Shown here: in pieces, positions 35,272-45,899 of the stretch
How positions within the stretch are numbered: the stretch's first letter is position 1
Layout: every line of letters begins with the position of its first letter
Assembly: GCA_030847615.1 (NCBI GenBank)
Contig: JAUMIR010000001.1
Span: 166,567,001-166,631,000 of the forward strand
DNA length: 64,000 nt
Direction of reading: 5' to 3'
Source: Gambelia wislizenii
Lineage: Eukaryota > Chordata > Lepidosauria > Squamata > Crotaphytidae
Notes under the pieces: generated by a model
What the model was told of the DNA's origin: nothing
Seen by the model: the letters and a program-made list of their open reading frames with translations, nothing else
Database searches by the model: none
Made by a program: the position numbers and the translations under genes

Positions 35272-35500
35272 CTTTGCCAAGAGGCATGAGCATTTTGGTC
35301 TATGTTATGATGAAATTAATTTATTCCCACCCACCCACCCCCAGCTATTACAAGGTCCACTAAGACATTTCCTTTTTAAATCCAAAAGCATAGCACATAC
35401 ATACACATCTTTTGTAATTCTATATGAACCCAATACAAAAGGCATCTTTTGCAATTCAAAATGTGGTGTTCACCCTCTTGTCAATTCCATTTTCAACATG

Positions 35501-35547
35501 TCATAAATAAATAAATAAATAAATAAAAAATAAATAAATAAATAAAA
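35501..35547. repeat. (AAAT)n microsatellite
   Basis: Tetranucleotide AAAT repeated, with one interruption. Confidence 0.95.
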
Positions 35548-36358
35548 TCCCAGCACAGCTACAACATTCCAAAGTTGTCCTGGTGGCAAGAATAGGTCTC
35601 CAGTAATTCTCCCTAAGCAATTTGAATGGAACACTGAAGATGGAATACAGTGTTCAAGTGGTGCACAATCCAGAGAAGCAGGCTGAGTTCAGCAGGGGAG
35701 ATTTAAGTGCATGCTTAACACTTCTATTGAAATCAATTGGGTATAAAAGTATGTAACTAACTTTAGCTGGCATGTTTCATTAGTATTCTTTATCAGTTGT
35801 TTGGCCCATATCCCACCCTTCCCTATGCAACAATTCAGGCTAAATAAAATCTTTGTGGAGAACCAGGCCGCTGGTGGAATCTTTTCCTTCCTGCCTATTA
35901 ACTGGATACAGCACAGCTGTTGCTTGGGTTGCTTTCATCTCATGTACAAGACCCAGACTTTACATACTCCAGTGGAAAGAAAAGATTGGTTCCTGAACAG
36001 AGTACAACAGTGACAGCTATTTACAGGACAAATATTTCTGCACTGAACAGTAAGTAGCAGCAATCGTTTAAGGAGGCTTGGGTCCTGCACTATGCCCCTC
36101 TCAATTCATTTTAATTTATTTGCTCCAAACTGGAATTTTGGTTTACAGATTAACTGAAACAAGTACAGGGTAGGTTATGTCATTTGAGGCTCTTTGCTGG
36201 AGATTCCTGATAGATCTATATCTACAACTAACATATTTTAACAAGGCATTCAGGCAGTGTGGTGCAGCACTTAGGATGTTGGGACTGGGACTCACCTGGG
36301 AACCTGACTAGCCTATGGTCCCCATTGAGTTCAGGTGCATAGGATCATTTGCACTGGT

Positions 36359-36917
36359 CATAGAATCATAGAGTTGGAAGAGACCTCAAGGGCCATCCAG
36401 TCCAACCCTCTGCCATGCAGGAAGACACAATCAAACCATTCCAGACAGATGGCCATCCAGCCTCTCTTTAAAAACTTCCAAAGAAGGAGACTCCACCACA
36501 CTCCGAGGCAATGTATTCCACTTCAGAACAGCTCTTACTGTCAGGGAGTTCTTCCTGATGTTTAGGTGGAATCTCTTTTCCTGTAGTTTGATCCCATTGC
36601 TCTGTGTCCTAGTCTCTGGAGCAGTGGAAAATAAGCTTGCTCCATCCTCAGTATGACATCCTTTCAAATATTTAAACATGGCTATCATGTCCCCTCTCAA
36701 CCTTCTCTTCTCCAGACAAAATATGCCCAGCTCCCTAAGCCACTCCACATAGGGCATGGCCTCCAGACCTCCCACAATCCTGGTTGCCCTCCACTGGACA
36801 TGTTCCAGCTTCTCAATATTCTTCCTGAATTGTGGTACCCAGAACTGGACACAGTATTCCAGGTGAGGTCTGATCAAAGCAGAATACAGTGGCACTATTA
36901 CTTCCTTTGATCTAGAA
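36359..36917 (-). mobile_element. CR1 LINE 3' end, antisense
   Basis: The + strand begins catagaatcatagag, whose complement contains the ATTCTATG octamer that ends CR1 elements. The - strand frame at 36431-36895 encodes RPHLEYCVQFWVPQF, KLEHVQWRATRIVGG, ELGIFCLEKRRLRGD, and VLKWNTLPRSVVESPSLEVF, the conserved C-terminal part of CR1 ORF2. It is 5'-truncated, as is normal for CR1. The frame is nearly intact over 154 codons, indicating a relatively young copy. Confidence 0.95.
36431..36895 (-). pseudogene. CR1 ORF2 C-terminal fragment
   Basis: The frame covers the last about 154 codons of CR1 ORF2 without a stop, ending at HLSGMV. Its catalytic reverse-transcriptase motifs are missing because of the 5' truncation. 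Confidence 0.9.
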
Positions 36918-36919
36918 AC

Positions 36920-38560
36920 TTGTCATGATGGAATGACCAACTCCATCATGGGGCATGTCATCTGCAAAACCTACAATTACAGCATCTGGAAAATTCCATC
37001 CCCTGCTTGCCAAGGGATAAGGTAGGGTAGGGGGTGGAACCTTGTTACCTAAACATCACATCACCTGACTGGAGAGCGAATCTGGCAATGCAGAACCAAT
37101 CAGATTTGACCAATGGAGTCTTCAGTTCTGAACTCCTTTGTTTTGAGAGCCACATGACTGGGAGCCAGCAAGAGAAACAGACATGATAACTGAGATCTGA
37201 GGAGCAGACCTTGCACATGGGCCCTAGAACATCAAAGAGCCCAATGATATCTGAAGTCTGGGGAGAGACTTGCAATGACTCTGAATTCCATCACAGAGAC
37301 TGATTACTCTGGACTTTATAAATGTGAGTTAGCATTTTCTTTTGGTGTAGGGAAAAGTGTCTAGTTAGAAATGCGTTAGCTTTTGTGATTTATTTTAACC
37401 CTATGACTGAATGTATTCTCTGTCTCTTGATTAAGTTGAGAGCCTGGAGAGACTAGACTTCCCTCCATGCTAAGTACTTAAGTGCTTGAACTAGAAATAA
37501 GAGGGGGAGGAGTTAGGAGTAACCCTCATCTAAGGCTGGAAGTTTTAAAGAACAATGTGATTGTCCCCTTGTAATCACATTGCACAATTCATCTTAAATC
37601 AGGGGGTGGTGGCAGATTACCAAAGGAGGCACAGCTCTCCGGGGCCTTCTAGGCTACAGGAGCCCTGAGAGCGTGTTTCAAATTGAACCCAAAAGCTGCG
37701 AGCTTCCTTCCCTTCTCTGTGTAGTTGGATTGCACAGTAGGGAGGCTCAAGCTTAACAACACTATACTCCTATTAATGCAGCCTAGAATTACATTGGCTT
37801 TTTTAGCTGCTCTATCACACAGCTGACTAATTCGACATATAGGACAGTATATTTCACACACTGATCAAGTGTGCAGATGCTGTGGGATGATGCGTGAGTG
37901 GTACAAGTATTAGCCATTGACAATCATTTTTACCCCATCAATGCATGAGTTCATCTGGCTACTTACAGTCAAATTAGTCATTAAAGGGGATATGTATTCC
38001 CTATGATTAACCTGTTTTCTCTTCCACAATGGGGTTCAGCAAAGATGTGTGCCTCAGCAATCATACTTCCAAATTAAGCCCATGGTTACCTTAAAATGAC
38101 CAGTCATCAAACAAAGCATACTAAATGCAAGATAAATATGTGAGAAAAAGCATGTGCTATGACAAACAGCAGTCTTTCATCACTTTTTTTGTATTAAAAA
38201 AAGACATATTCTCTAGTTTGACCCTCAATGTCCTTCAAGAATACATTCAGTGTTGAAAATAGCTTTTTAAAAACTGTCCAAGGGGTGTGTGTGTGTGTGT
38301 GTGTTAAATAAAAACTAATTATCTACGACAGTGCTTCTCAGGGGACAGGTAATTTTTCCCATTATGCCAGAAAGTGACAACATATTTGTGTCCATTGGTT
38401 ACAATTGCTCCCCCCCCCCGCCGTTTCCTGGAAACCCATTAAGTACGAGGAGCCAATGTCTCCGATACCAGAGCTGGTCCAGGGATCCCCACTTTCAGTA
38501 GCACTAATCTACAGAAAAGAGCTCCTGGCCTTGGTGTGGGTCACTGGTGTGTGATCCTAT
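36920..38560. other. Intergenic DNA, no gene recognised
   Basis: Contains a (GT)n tract at about 38284-38304 and a poly-C run at about 38409-38419. No exon is seen. Confidence 0.4.
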
Positions 38561-38571
38561 GTACATTTGCT

Positions 38572-38791
38572 GTTGTGTGCTTCAAGTTGTTTCTTACTTA
38601 TGGTGACCCTATAGCAAACCTATCACATTGTTTTCTTGCAAGCCTTGTTCAGAGGGGGTTTGCCTTTGCTTTCATCTGAAGCTGAGAGTGACTTGGCCAA
38701 AGTCACCCAGTGGGTTTCCATGGCTGAGTGGGGATTTGAACCCTGGTCTCCAGAGTCATAGTCCCACAGTCAAGCCACTACACCACACTGT
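38572..38791 (-). mobile_element. tRNA-derived SINE, antisense copy
   Basis: Complement of the 16684-16925 SINE family: ends in ggatttgaaccctggtctcc (a better preserved B-box region, complementary strand) and agccactacaccacactg. Confidence 0.85.
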
Positions 38792-38847
38792 TCACATTTA
38801 CATTTACTCAGAAACAAATTTCAGACTTATTCTCTAGTAAATGTGTA

Positions 38848-39070
38848 CAGTTGTCCCTCAACATTCATGGATTTGGCATTCATTGGTTTTAAGTATTCAT
38901 GGCTTGAAAATATTCTTTTAAAAAAATCCAAAAAGCACACCTTGATTTTGCCATCTTATATAAGGGACGCCATTTTGCTATGCCATTGCATATAATGGAA
39001 CTTGAGTATTCACAGATTTGGGTATTCACGGCGGGTCCTGGAAGCCCCAGCAAATGTGAAGAGACAACTG
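38848..39070. mobile_element. Tigger-like MITE, family A
   Basis: TA at 38846-38847 and 39071-39072. Ends cagttgtccctca and the complement of gagacaactg. Interior shared with 32636-32857. Confidence 0.85.
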
Positions 39071-39453
39071 TATAGAGTTGCTGTATCATATTTTCTATAA
39101 TCCTGGTTAAAGTAATGTTCCTGAAGAAATGGAAACTAATAACCATCTTTCAAAGCTAAAGTACCTTTCTCTCATCCTGTCAAAAGGAGGATGGTTCAGG
39201 CTTTATACCTCTGGCTAATTTCCAGGATGAAAAATTCACAAGAGGAGAAAAATCAAAGTTGGTGATATTTTCTCCATTTTAATAGTGGTGAATTGAAGAT
39301 AATTGCAGAAAGGACAGGCATTATCAATATGGCGGAATGAGGAAAGTAACACTATCTAGGCCTGAAGCAGAGGTGAGCAGCTGCAGAGGATCTGGGACCT
39401 CACCTATCCTATTTTCAATGCAACCCCAGATCCCAAGGGAACATACCTGCATA

Positions 39454-39664
39454 CAGGTCGGCCCCCATATCTACAGATTCTGTGTCCATGGTTTCATTTA
39501 TCCATGTCCAAAAAAATATGTTCTCTCTAGGCATTTCTAGGTCCTCCAATGTGATTCTATGGTCAACTTCCAGCATTTGTCTCACTGAAAACAATATGGT
39601 TCCCTATTATCAATGGTTTCAGGTATCTATGGGAAGTCTTAAAATGTATCCCCTGTGGATATTG
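39454..39664 (+). mobile_element. Tigger-like MITE, family B, partial
   Basis: Left end caggtcggcccccatatcta with TA before it; shares tctaggcatttctaggtcct with family B. The right terminus is degraded. Confidence 0.6.
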
Positions 39665-40264
39665 GAGTTTCTTTCCCCCAAAACTGGCCATTTTTTTTTT
39701 GATTTTGAAAAATTGCTATTTGCCCCTTTCCATCTGCCCCACCAAATAGTCAAAACTAAGACTTTAACCTCTCTCATGGCTTCTGAGGGCACAATTCTCC
39801 ATTTTGGTGGGAAATGGGAGACAGAGGGGGCCCTCAGAGAGCCCTTTACAAGCTGTATGCAATCCACACAGTTCACACCCCTGGCTGAAAGGTAACCCAT
39901 TTTCTACCTGATACTTAAACAATTTTATTTATAAGTTGCACATATTTGAAACTTTCAGGTAAAATATACACAGGATTGCACACATGTCCTTGGTTTACCT
40001 GGGAGTTCCACTGATTTTTAATGGCTTACTCACAAATTGTAGACTCCTTTGGTTTAAAATTGTCCTTTCCCAAAGAGAGTTCTATAATTTTGATGTCCAG
40101 TATCTTCCACTATTACGCTGTAATTACCGGTACCATAATCACTCCCAAACTAATCAACTTGATTAGATACTGTATTCCTTTATTCATTTCTTGCACAGAA
40201 TTATCATTTTCCATTCTCTGCATTTTAGTTTTTCTGTTTTGCCCTTTCTCATAATGTTCAATGT

Positions 40265-40612
40265 TTTACTAATGAAAAATGGGACACGTAGCAATATAAG
40301 AGTGTGATCAAGATGGCAACTGTTATTAATGGGGAAGAAAAAACAAGCTAGAAGAGGCTGCAATGGTTTGCTTTTGTCTGAACCTACTGGGAAGGGCAAG
40401 ATTCTGCTCCTTCTCCACCACCCCGTTAAGTGAACATAAATGATTTTTGCACTTTGAACTAGTTTGCCTCTATTGAAGTATTCTGAGGACAAAGGCGAAT
40501 GTGGGAGCAGGAGACAGAAAATGGGACATTTTCAAAGCAGCTGAAAAAGTGAGATGACAGGCTTCATTGGGACTGTCCCTGTCAGATCAGGGCAGTTGGG
40601 GGGTATGCCTTC
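40265..40612 (+). repeat. Interspersed repeat family, copy 2 of 3
   Basis: Contains ctgaacctactgggaagggc and gcagctgaaaaagtgagatg; see 32205-32600. Confidence 0.75.
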
Positions 40613-40727
40613 CTCTTTCTTTTTTTAAAGACCTGGCTTGTTGTGCTGCAACATGAAGATTGAGTTGTGTTCCTCTCCCCTTTGCCTTTCCATAAAGTGA
40701 TCTCAAACACATACATACTTCTCAGGT

Positions 40728-40935
40728 AACAAGGGGGGGTCTTGTAGCACCTTTGAGACTATAACTGAGAGAAAGAAGTTGTAGCATAAACTATACTCCA
40801 TGCATCTGAGGAAGTAAACCACGTCTACAAAAGCTTATGCTACAACTTCTTTCTCTCAGCTAGTCTCAAAGGTGGCACAAGATCCCCTTGCTTACTGATA
40901 TTCTAGACTAATACAGCTATCTCTTTGAATTATAC
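40728..40935. mobile_element. Long-hairpin repeat element
   Basis: Arms 40747-40791 and about 40833-40875 are inverted copies (gagagaaagaagttgtagca against tgctacaacttctttctctc), with a short spacer of about 41 bp. The 3' side continues tgctagtcta-like words (gactaatacagctatctctt) seen in widespread reptile repeats. Superfamily not settled. Confidence 0.7.
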
Positions 40936-40999
40936 CTCTCAGGTATATATCTGGGACAATCCAGGAATTAAAATAAGTTGGGAGGGAAGAAGAGAGTTC

Positions 41000-42380
41000 T
41001 GTCAATGTTTTTTCTTTCTTTCTGTTTTATAAAGAGATGAGTACAGTATATGCACCTTTTCATATGGAACATTAACAGCTCAAGGGTAACCGTTATTATC
41101 AAATGTTGGCGGAACTGCTCTGGGACTGTTTATATCCAAACCTCTAACATCCAGCAGAGAAACGTCCTACCGATCTTTGACACTAATTAGCTCCTACCTC
41201 CAGGGCCCACAAAAACTTGGTAGGCTTCTGGAGCATCCCTGGCCAGCAAGTCATACTTCAAGGACCCCTTGGGTGAGTCTGGGTGCACCCTTGGGTGACT
41301 CCTAGTTTATCATGACCTATAGGAATAATATGTGCTAACTATCTTGTTTTCCTTGTACTGCTTCATTACTGTTAAAACAGCTATTGTTGATATGCTCCAT
41401 ATTAGAATGTTTTTTATTATTATTATTATGTAGAAAATACTATAATTAAAGTAACTACCAACCTTCTGAAGGTCAAAATTGCCACTTTGAATATTAGCTT
41501 CTGATGTATTGAACACTTAGAGACTGCACTGAAGCTTCCTGCTAGTACTAGTAAAATGAAGTCCTTACCCACATTAACACGAAATTAACACAGTATTATA
41601 AATATCTTTACAGAATGTAAATAGTAAAGCAGTGGTTTTAGTTCTTCAGGAAAAGGAGGCCAGTGAAGTGGGTGTATTTGTCTTTTGATGGCAGGGGGGA
41701 ATGGGAATAGCTATGTGCAAATGTTCTGTCTGAATATGTTTATGCATTTTTGAAATTTGGTGATTAATATTGTGGAATAAGCATTTTTGAACTGATTTTG
41801 ATACTTAGCCCATGGTATTTTTGTGGTACATAGTTCCTCAAGTGTAATGTGTAATTATTTCTTTTAGACAGTCCTTCTGTAAAGAGTGGCTCTCCAAAAT
41901 GGTGGCCTTGTACAGATAAACAGTCAATGTGTGAATTCTTATCACTTTTTCCCTTCACATTTTCTGTATTTCCCTGTTGCTGCCCATTATACCTACAAGT
42001 CAGGCGATCAGAAATATACTGTGAAAAGGTTAAGCAAAATTTTTTTTAAAAAAAGCAAGAGCCATCTACCTATCTTATTTCTCGAGTGTGTACTTACAAG
42101 ATGAATCAGGTCTTGAGAGATAATTCATGATTCCACAATAGAAATGGTCTCAGAAATATAGCTTTAAATTGAACTGGATCATTTATAGATGTTTACAGCC
42201 GTTTTGGCTCAGAAAATCAAAACATTTATTGGATAATACATTTATTGGGAACAAAAGTTAATTAGCAAGAACTGGAGGATTATTCTTCAGGCTGGAAGAT
42301 GGTGTGTTTTAAGAAACCATAAAAAAGACATTCTGTGATCCATGGCTGAATTTCAAAAATGCAGAAAAAGGAATTTCAGA
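41000..42380. other. Intergenic DNA, no gene recognised
   Basis: AT-rich sequence without clear exons; repeats were not resolved. Confidence 0.4.
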
Positions 42381-42389
42381 ATTCAAATA

Positions 42390-42635
42390 CAGTCAGACCC
42401 CATATCTGTGGGACCAATATCTGTGTTTTCAGTTATCCGTGGGACACAAAATAGGGATACATACCATGGTCGTGCTGGAAAATGCCTAGAGAGGCATTTG
42501 CTCTAAGGCATCTTCTAGATCTTCCAATGCAACTCTATGGTATGTTTTTACCAGACATCCTTTATTTTAATAGGGTTCACTGTTATCTGCTGTAAGTCCA
42601 GGAACTGGACCCCCACAGGTATGGGGGTCTGACTG
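42390..42635 (+). mobile_element. Tigger-like MITE, family B, complete
   Basis: TA at 42388-42389 and 42636-42637. Left end cagtcagaccccatatctgt, right end the inverted atgggggtctgactg. 246 bp. Confidence 0.85.
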
Positions 42636-42910
42636 TATAAACTTTTAAATGATAAGATAGTGCACAGGGTAGGATTATGTGTGTTAAAAGTTTGTATTAA
42701 GCCCACAAAAATGATGCTTTGGTCATAATTATGTGGTATATGACTTTGATTATATAAATTAATCTTTATATCTTTAAGAGATTGTCCTTAGTGATTTCTC
42801 ACACATCTGCAGGACATCACAGGACAACCAATAAGGCCCCTAAAGAGAATCCCAGGGTTGACAACCAATATAAGGGGAACACATAGAAAAAGGAGATCTG
42901 AAAGGGGAAA

Positions 42911-43130
42911 GGGAGCCCCGGTGGTACAGTGGTTATATGTCAGTTACTGCAGCCACAATGTTGTGAGATCAATTCTGCAGGGCTCCAAGGTTGACTCAGT
43001 CAGCCTTCCTTCCATAGGTTGGTAAAATGAGGACCCAGCTTGTTGGGGGCAATTAGCTAATACATTGTAAATCACTTAGGGAGTGCTTAGCACTATAAAA
43101 CCGTATAGAAATGCAAGTGCTATTGCTATA
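42911..43130 (+). mobile_element. tRNA-derived SINE (Sauria-type head)
   Basis: Begins ggagccccggtggtacagtg and retains gagatcaattctgcagggct (B-box region) and the tail gtatagaaatgcaagtgcta. The head gggagccccggtgg is common in squamate SINEs. Confidence 0.75.
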
Positions 43131-43347
43131 AATGGATGTCTTGTCTGGAACCACCCTCAAAAAAGGCATAAGACTCTCCTCATGCCCGGTAGATACCAAT
43201 GACTAGAAGATCCAGTCTGCTTCAAACATTAGTATAATACTGTATAGTGCTCTGTAACAATTGATACTACAGTGCTGGAGGTATGGAGTGGGGAGGATTC
43301 TGCTTCTATAAACAGATACCCATTTATAGATCCCTTAATGTTGTGTG

Positions 43348-44310
43348 TAGATCCCACACAGAAGCAGCTCTGCAGTGCCTAACATCCTGCTTCACAACAG
43401 CTGCAGAGCTGTTTGGGCTGGAAGTCAACTTAAGAAAACGGAAGTTCTTTATCAGCCTGCACCACAGGACGAACACCATCATCCCCACATTGCCATTGGC
43501 AAATCTGTGCTTAAGTCCGTTCAGCAGTTCACCTACCTGGGAAGCATCATCTCCTCAGATGCCAAGACTGACAAAGAGATTGATCACAGATTAGCAAAGG
43601 CACGTAGCGCATTTGGAAGACTATACAAAAGAGTCTGGAGTAATAAAGACCTGATGCGAAGCACAAAAATCAGTGTGTATAGAGCCATCGTACTGTCTAT
43701 TCTCCTTTATGGGTCTGAAACATGGGTCACCTACCGCCATCACTTACGACTCCTTGAATGCTTTCATCAGCGCTGTATACGCACAATCCTAAATATACAC
43801 TGGACTGACTATGTGACGAATGTTGCTTTCCTTGAGCAAGCAGGGATCACCAGCATTGAGGCCATGATATTGAGAACACAGCTACGCTGGGCAGGGCACA
43901 TTTCTAGGATGGAGGACCATTGCCTCCCAAAAATACTACTCTATGGTGAACTCGCCACGGGTCAACGTAAGAGGGGCGCTCCAAAAAAGCGATACAAAGA
44001 CTCCCTGAAACAACATCTCAGGCTCGGCCAAATTGATCACCAACAGTGGTCCCCCTGGCCTCACATCGGGAGGCATGGAGACGCACTATCCACAATGCTG
44101 CAGCCTTATTTGAGAACTCACGCCGAACAAGTCTTGAAGAGAAACGACAACGCAGAAAGAATCACAATCCAAAAACATCACCCAAGGAGACCTTCTGCTG
44201 TGCTTTTTGCAACTGGACTTGTTTATCTCGGATTGGCCTTTTTAGTCATCAGCGCGCTTGCAGAAAGCACTGGATGAGTCCTTCCTGAATCTTCGTTTGC
44301 GAAGAAAAGC
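43348..44310 (+). mobile_element. LINE fragment: RT end, thumb and C-terminal zinc finger
   Basis: A long frame (43375-44277) encodes YLGSIISSDAKTDKEIDHRL, then LLYGSETWVTYRHHLRLLEC, LRWAGHISRMEDHCLPKILL and GAPKKRYKDSLKQHLRLGQI. This is the connection and C-terminal region of a non-LTR retrotransposon ORF2. A frameshift near 44050 moves the frame to 44046-44288, which ends with a C-x2-C-x12-H-x3-C finger (CAFC ... SHQRAC). The clade is uncertain (RTE- or jockey-like). Confidence 0.9.
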
Positions 44311-44321
44311 CAGAGAGAGGT

Positions 44322-44440
44322 GGTTCCAGGATCCCCCGTGGATACCAAAATCCGTGAATACTCAAGTCCCATTATATGCAATGGCATAGCAAAATGGTGC
44401 CCCTTATATAAGATGGCAAAATCAAGGTTTGCTTTTTGGA
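44322..44440. mobile_element. Truncated Tigger-like MITE, family A
   Basis: Starts mid-element (ggttccaggatcccccgtgg) and carries cttatataagatggcaaaat. It has one end only and lies between two copies of the LINE tail. Confidence 0.75.
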
Positions 44441-44502
44441 TTATTATTTTTTACTTTTTTTCACTTTAAGCTGACATGTCCTGTACAGTTAGTACTGGTA
44501 TA

Positions 44503-44715
44503 CAATGCTACAGCCTTATTTGAGAACTCACGCCGAACAAGTCTTGAAGAGAAATGACAATGCAGAAAGAATCACAACCCAGAAACATCACCCAGGGAGA
44601 CCTTCTGCGGTGCTTTCTGCAACCAGACTTGTTTATCTCGGGTTGGCCTTTTTAGTCATCAGCGCGCTTGCAGAAGGCGCGGGTTAAGTCCTTCCTGAAT
44701 CTTTGTTTGTGAAGA
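44503..44715 (+). mobile_element. Second copy of the LINE tail with zinc finger
   Basis: The segment repeats about 44094-44305 with few changes (tacagccttatttgagaact, cgccgaacaagtcttgaaga). It preserves the same finger (CAFC, then SHQRAC). A (GA)n tract follows at about 44724-44742. Confidence 0.9.
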
Positions 44716-45074
44716 AAATCCAGAGAGAGAGAGAGAGAGAGGTGAAAAGATCCTAAAGTTACCTACCTCTTGCAGGCTTCCATTTGAGCTAATAATTCCC
44801 CCAGATGGATTTTGGCATCGTGGGTGGGTCTCTTAAACACCCCCACCTCTTCAGGTAACAATTGGATGTTGATAAGTTATTACTAGCAACTACTAGTTTC
44901 TGCAAAATTTTAGACAGCATGAAAAATTCCAGAGAGCATTTAGGTGAACCACAGGAATCTGTGCAAGCCTGGGAGCAAAAGAAACATTATTAGAGAACAG
45001 AATCAATCCTTAGTGCAGCAATGGATAACACCTGGCTAGTGAAAAGTTTATTTTATTAGCAGTAAAGCAAATTA

Positions 45075-45875
45075 TACATGTTATAGATGCAGTCATCATC
45101 ACCCTGTACAAGAAAAAAGGAACAAAATCCAACTGCTCAAACTATCGAGGCATAACACTGCTCTCTATTGCTGGAAAAATCCTTGCAAGGATACTCCTGA
45201 ACAGATTAGTTCCTGCTATTGCAGAAGAACTTCTTCCTGAAAGCCAATGTGGCTTCAGAGCCAATAGGAGTACTACAGATATGGTATTTGCCCTTAGACA
45301 ATTGCAAGAGAAATGTAGAGAGCAGAACAAGGGACTTTATGTAACATTTGTTGACCTCACCAAAGCCTTCGACACAGTGAGTAGGAAAGGTCTGTGGCAG
45401 ATTCTGGAAAGACTAGGATGTCCCCCCAAATTCCTTAAAATGATTATCTTGCTACACGAGGGCCAGTGCGGTCAAGTCAGATATGGCGATGCTCTTTCAG
45501 AGCCCTTTCTAATAACTAATGGAGTGAAGCAAGGTTGTGTTCTTACACCAACTTTATTTACAATCTTCTTCAGCATGATGCTCCAAAGGGCTATGGCAGA
45601 GCTCGAAGAAGATGACGACATCTATATACGTTAACATACTAATGGTAGCTTGTTTAACTTATGTCGTCTGAGGGCTCGCACTAAGACTCTATACTATCTA
45701 GTCCGTGAGCTGCTCTTCGCTGATGATGCTGCCCTTGTTGCCCACACAGAAGCAGCTCTGCAGCGCCTAACATCCTGCTTTGCAACAGCTGCAGAGCTGT
45801 TTGGGCTGGAAGTCAACCTGAAGAAAATGGAAGTTCTTTACCAGCCTGCACCACAGGACGAACACCACCACATGT
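45075..45875 (+). mobile_element. LINE fragment: reverse-transcriptase palm
   Basis: Encodes NYRGITLLSIAGKILARILL, GFRANRSTTDMVFALRQLQE, VTFVDLTKAFDTVSRKGLWQ, and NGVKQGCVLTPTLF, then a frameshift, then LLFADDAALVAHTEAALQRL with the FADD motif at 45716-45727. The last part (45738-45872) is about 93% identical to 43348-43480. It is therefore the upstream half of the same LINE family found at 43348-44310. Confidence 0.9.
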
Positions 45876-45899
45876 ACTAACTAGAAATCTTCTTAACTG

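Noticed and set aside
43375..44277. 300-codon frame as a host gene
   Set aside because: The motifs (YLGSIISSDA, LLYGSETWVT, LRWAGHISRM) are those of LINE ORF2 proteins, and a partial copy lies 2 kb away.
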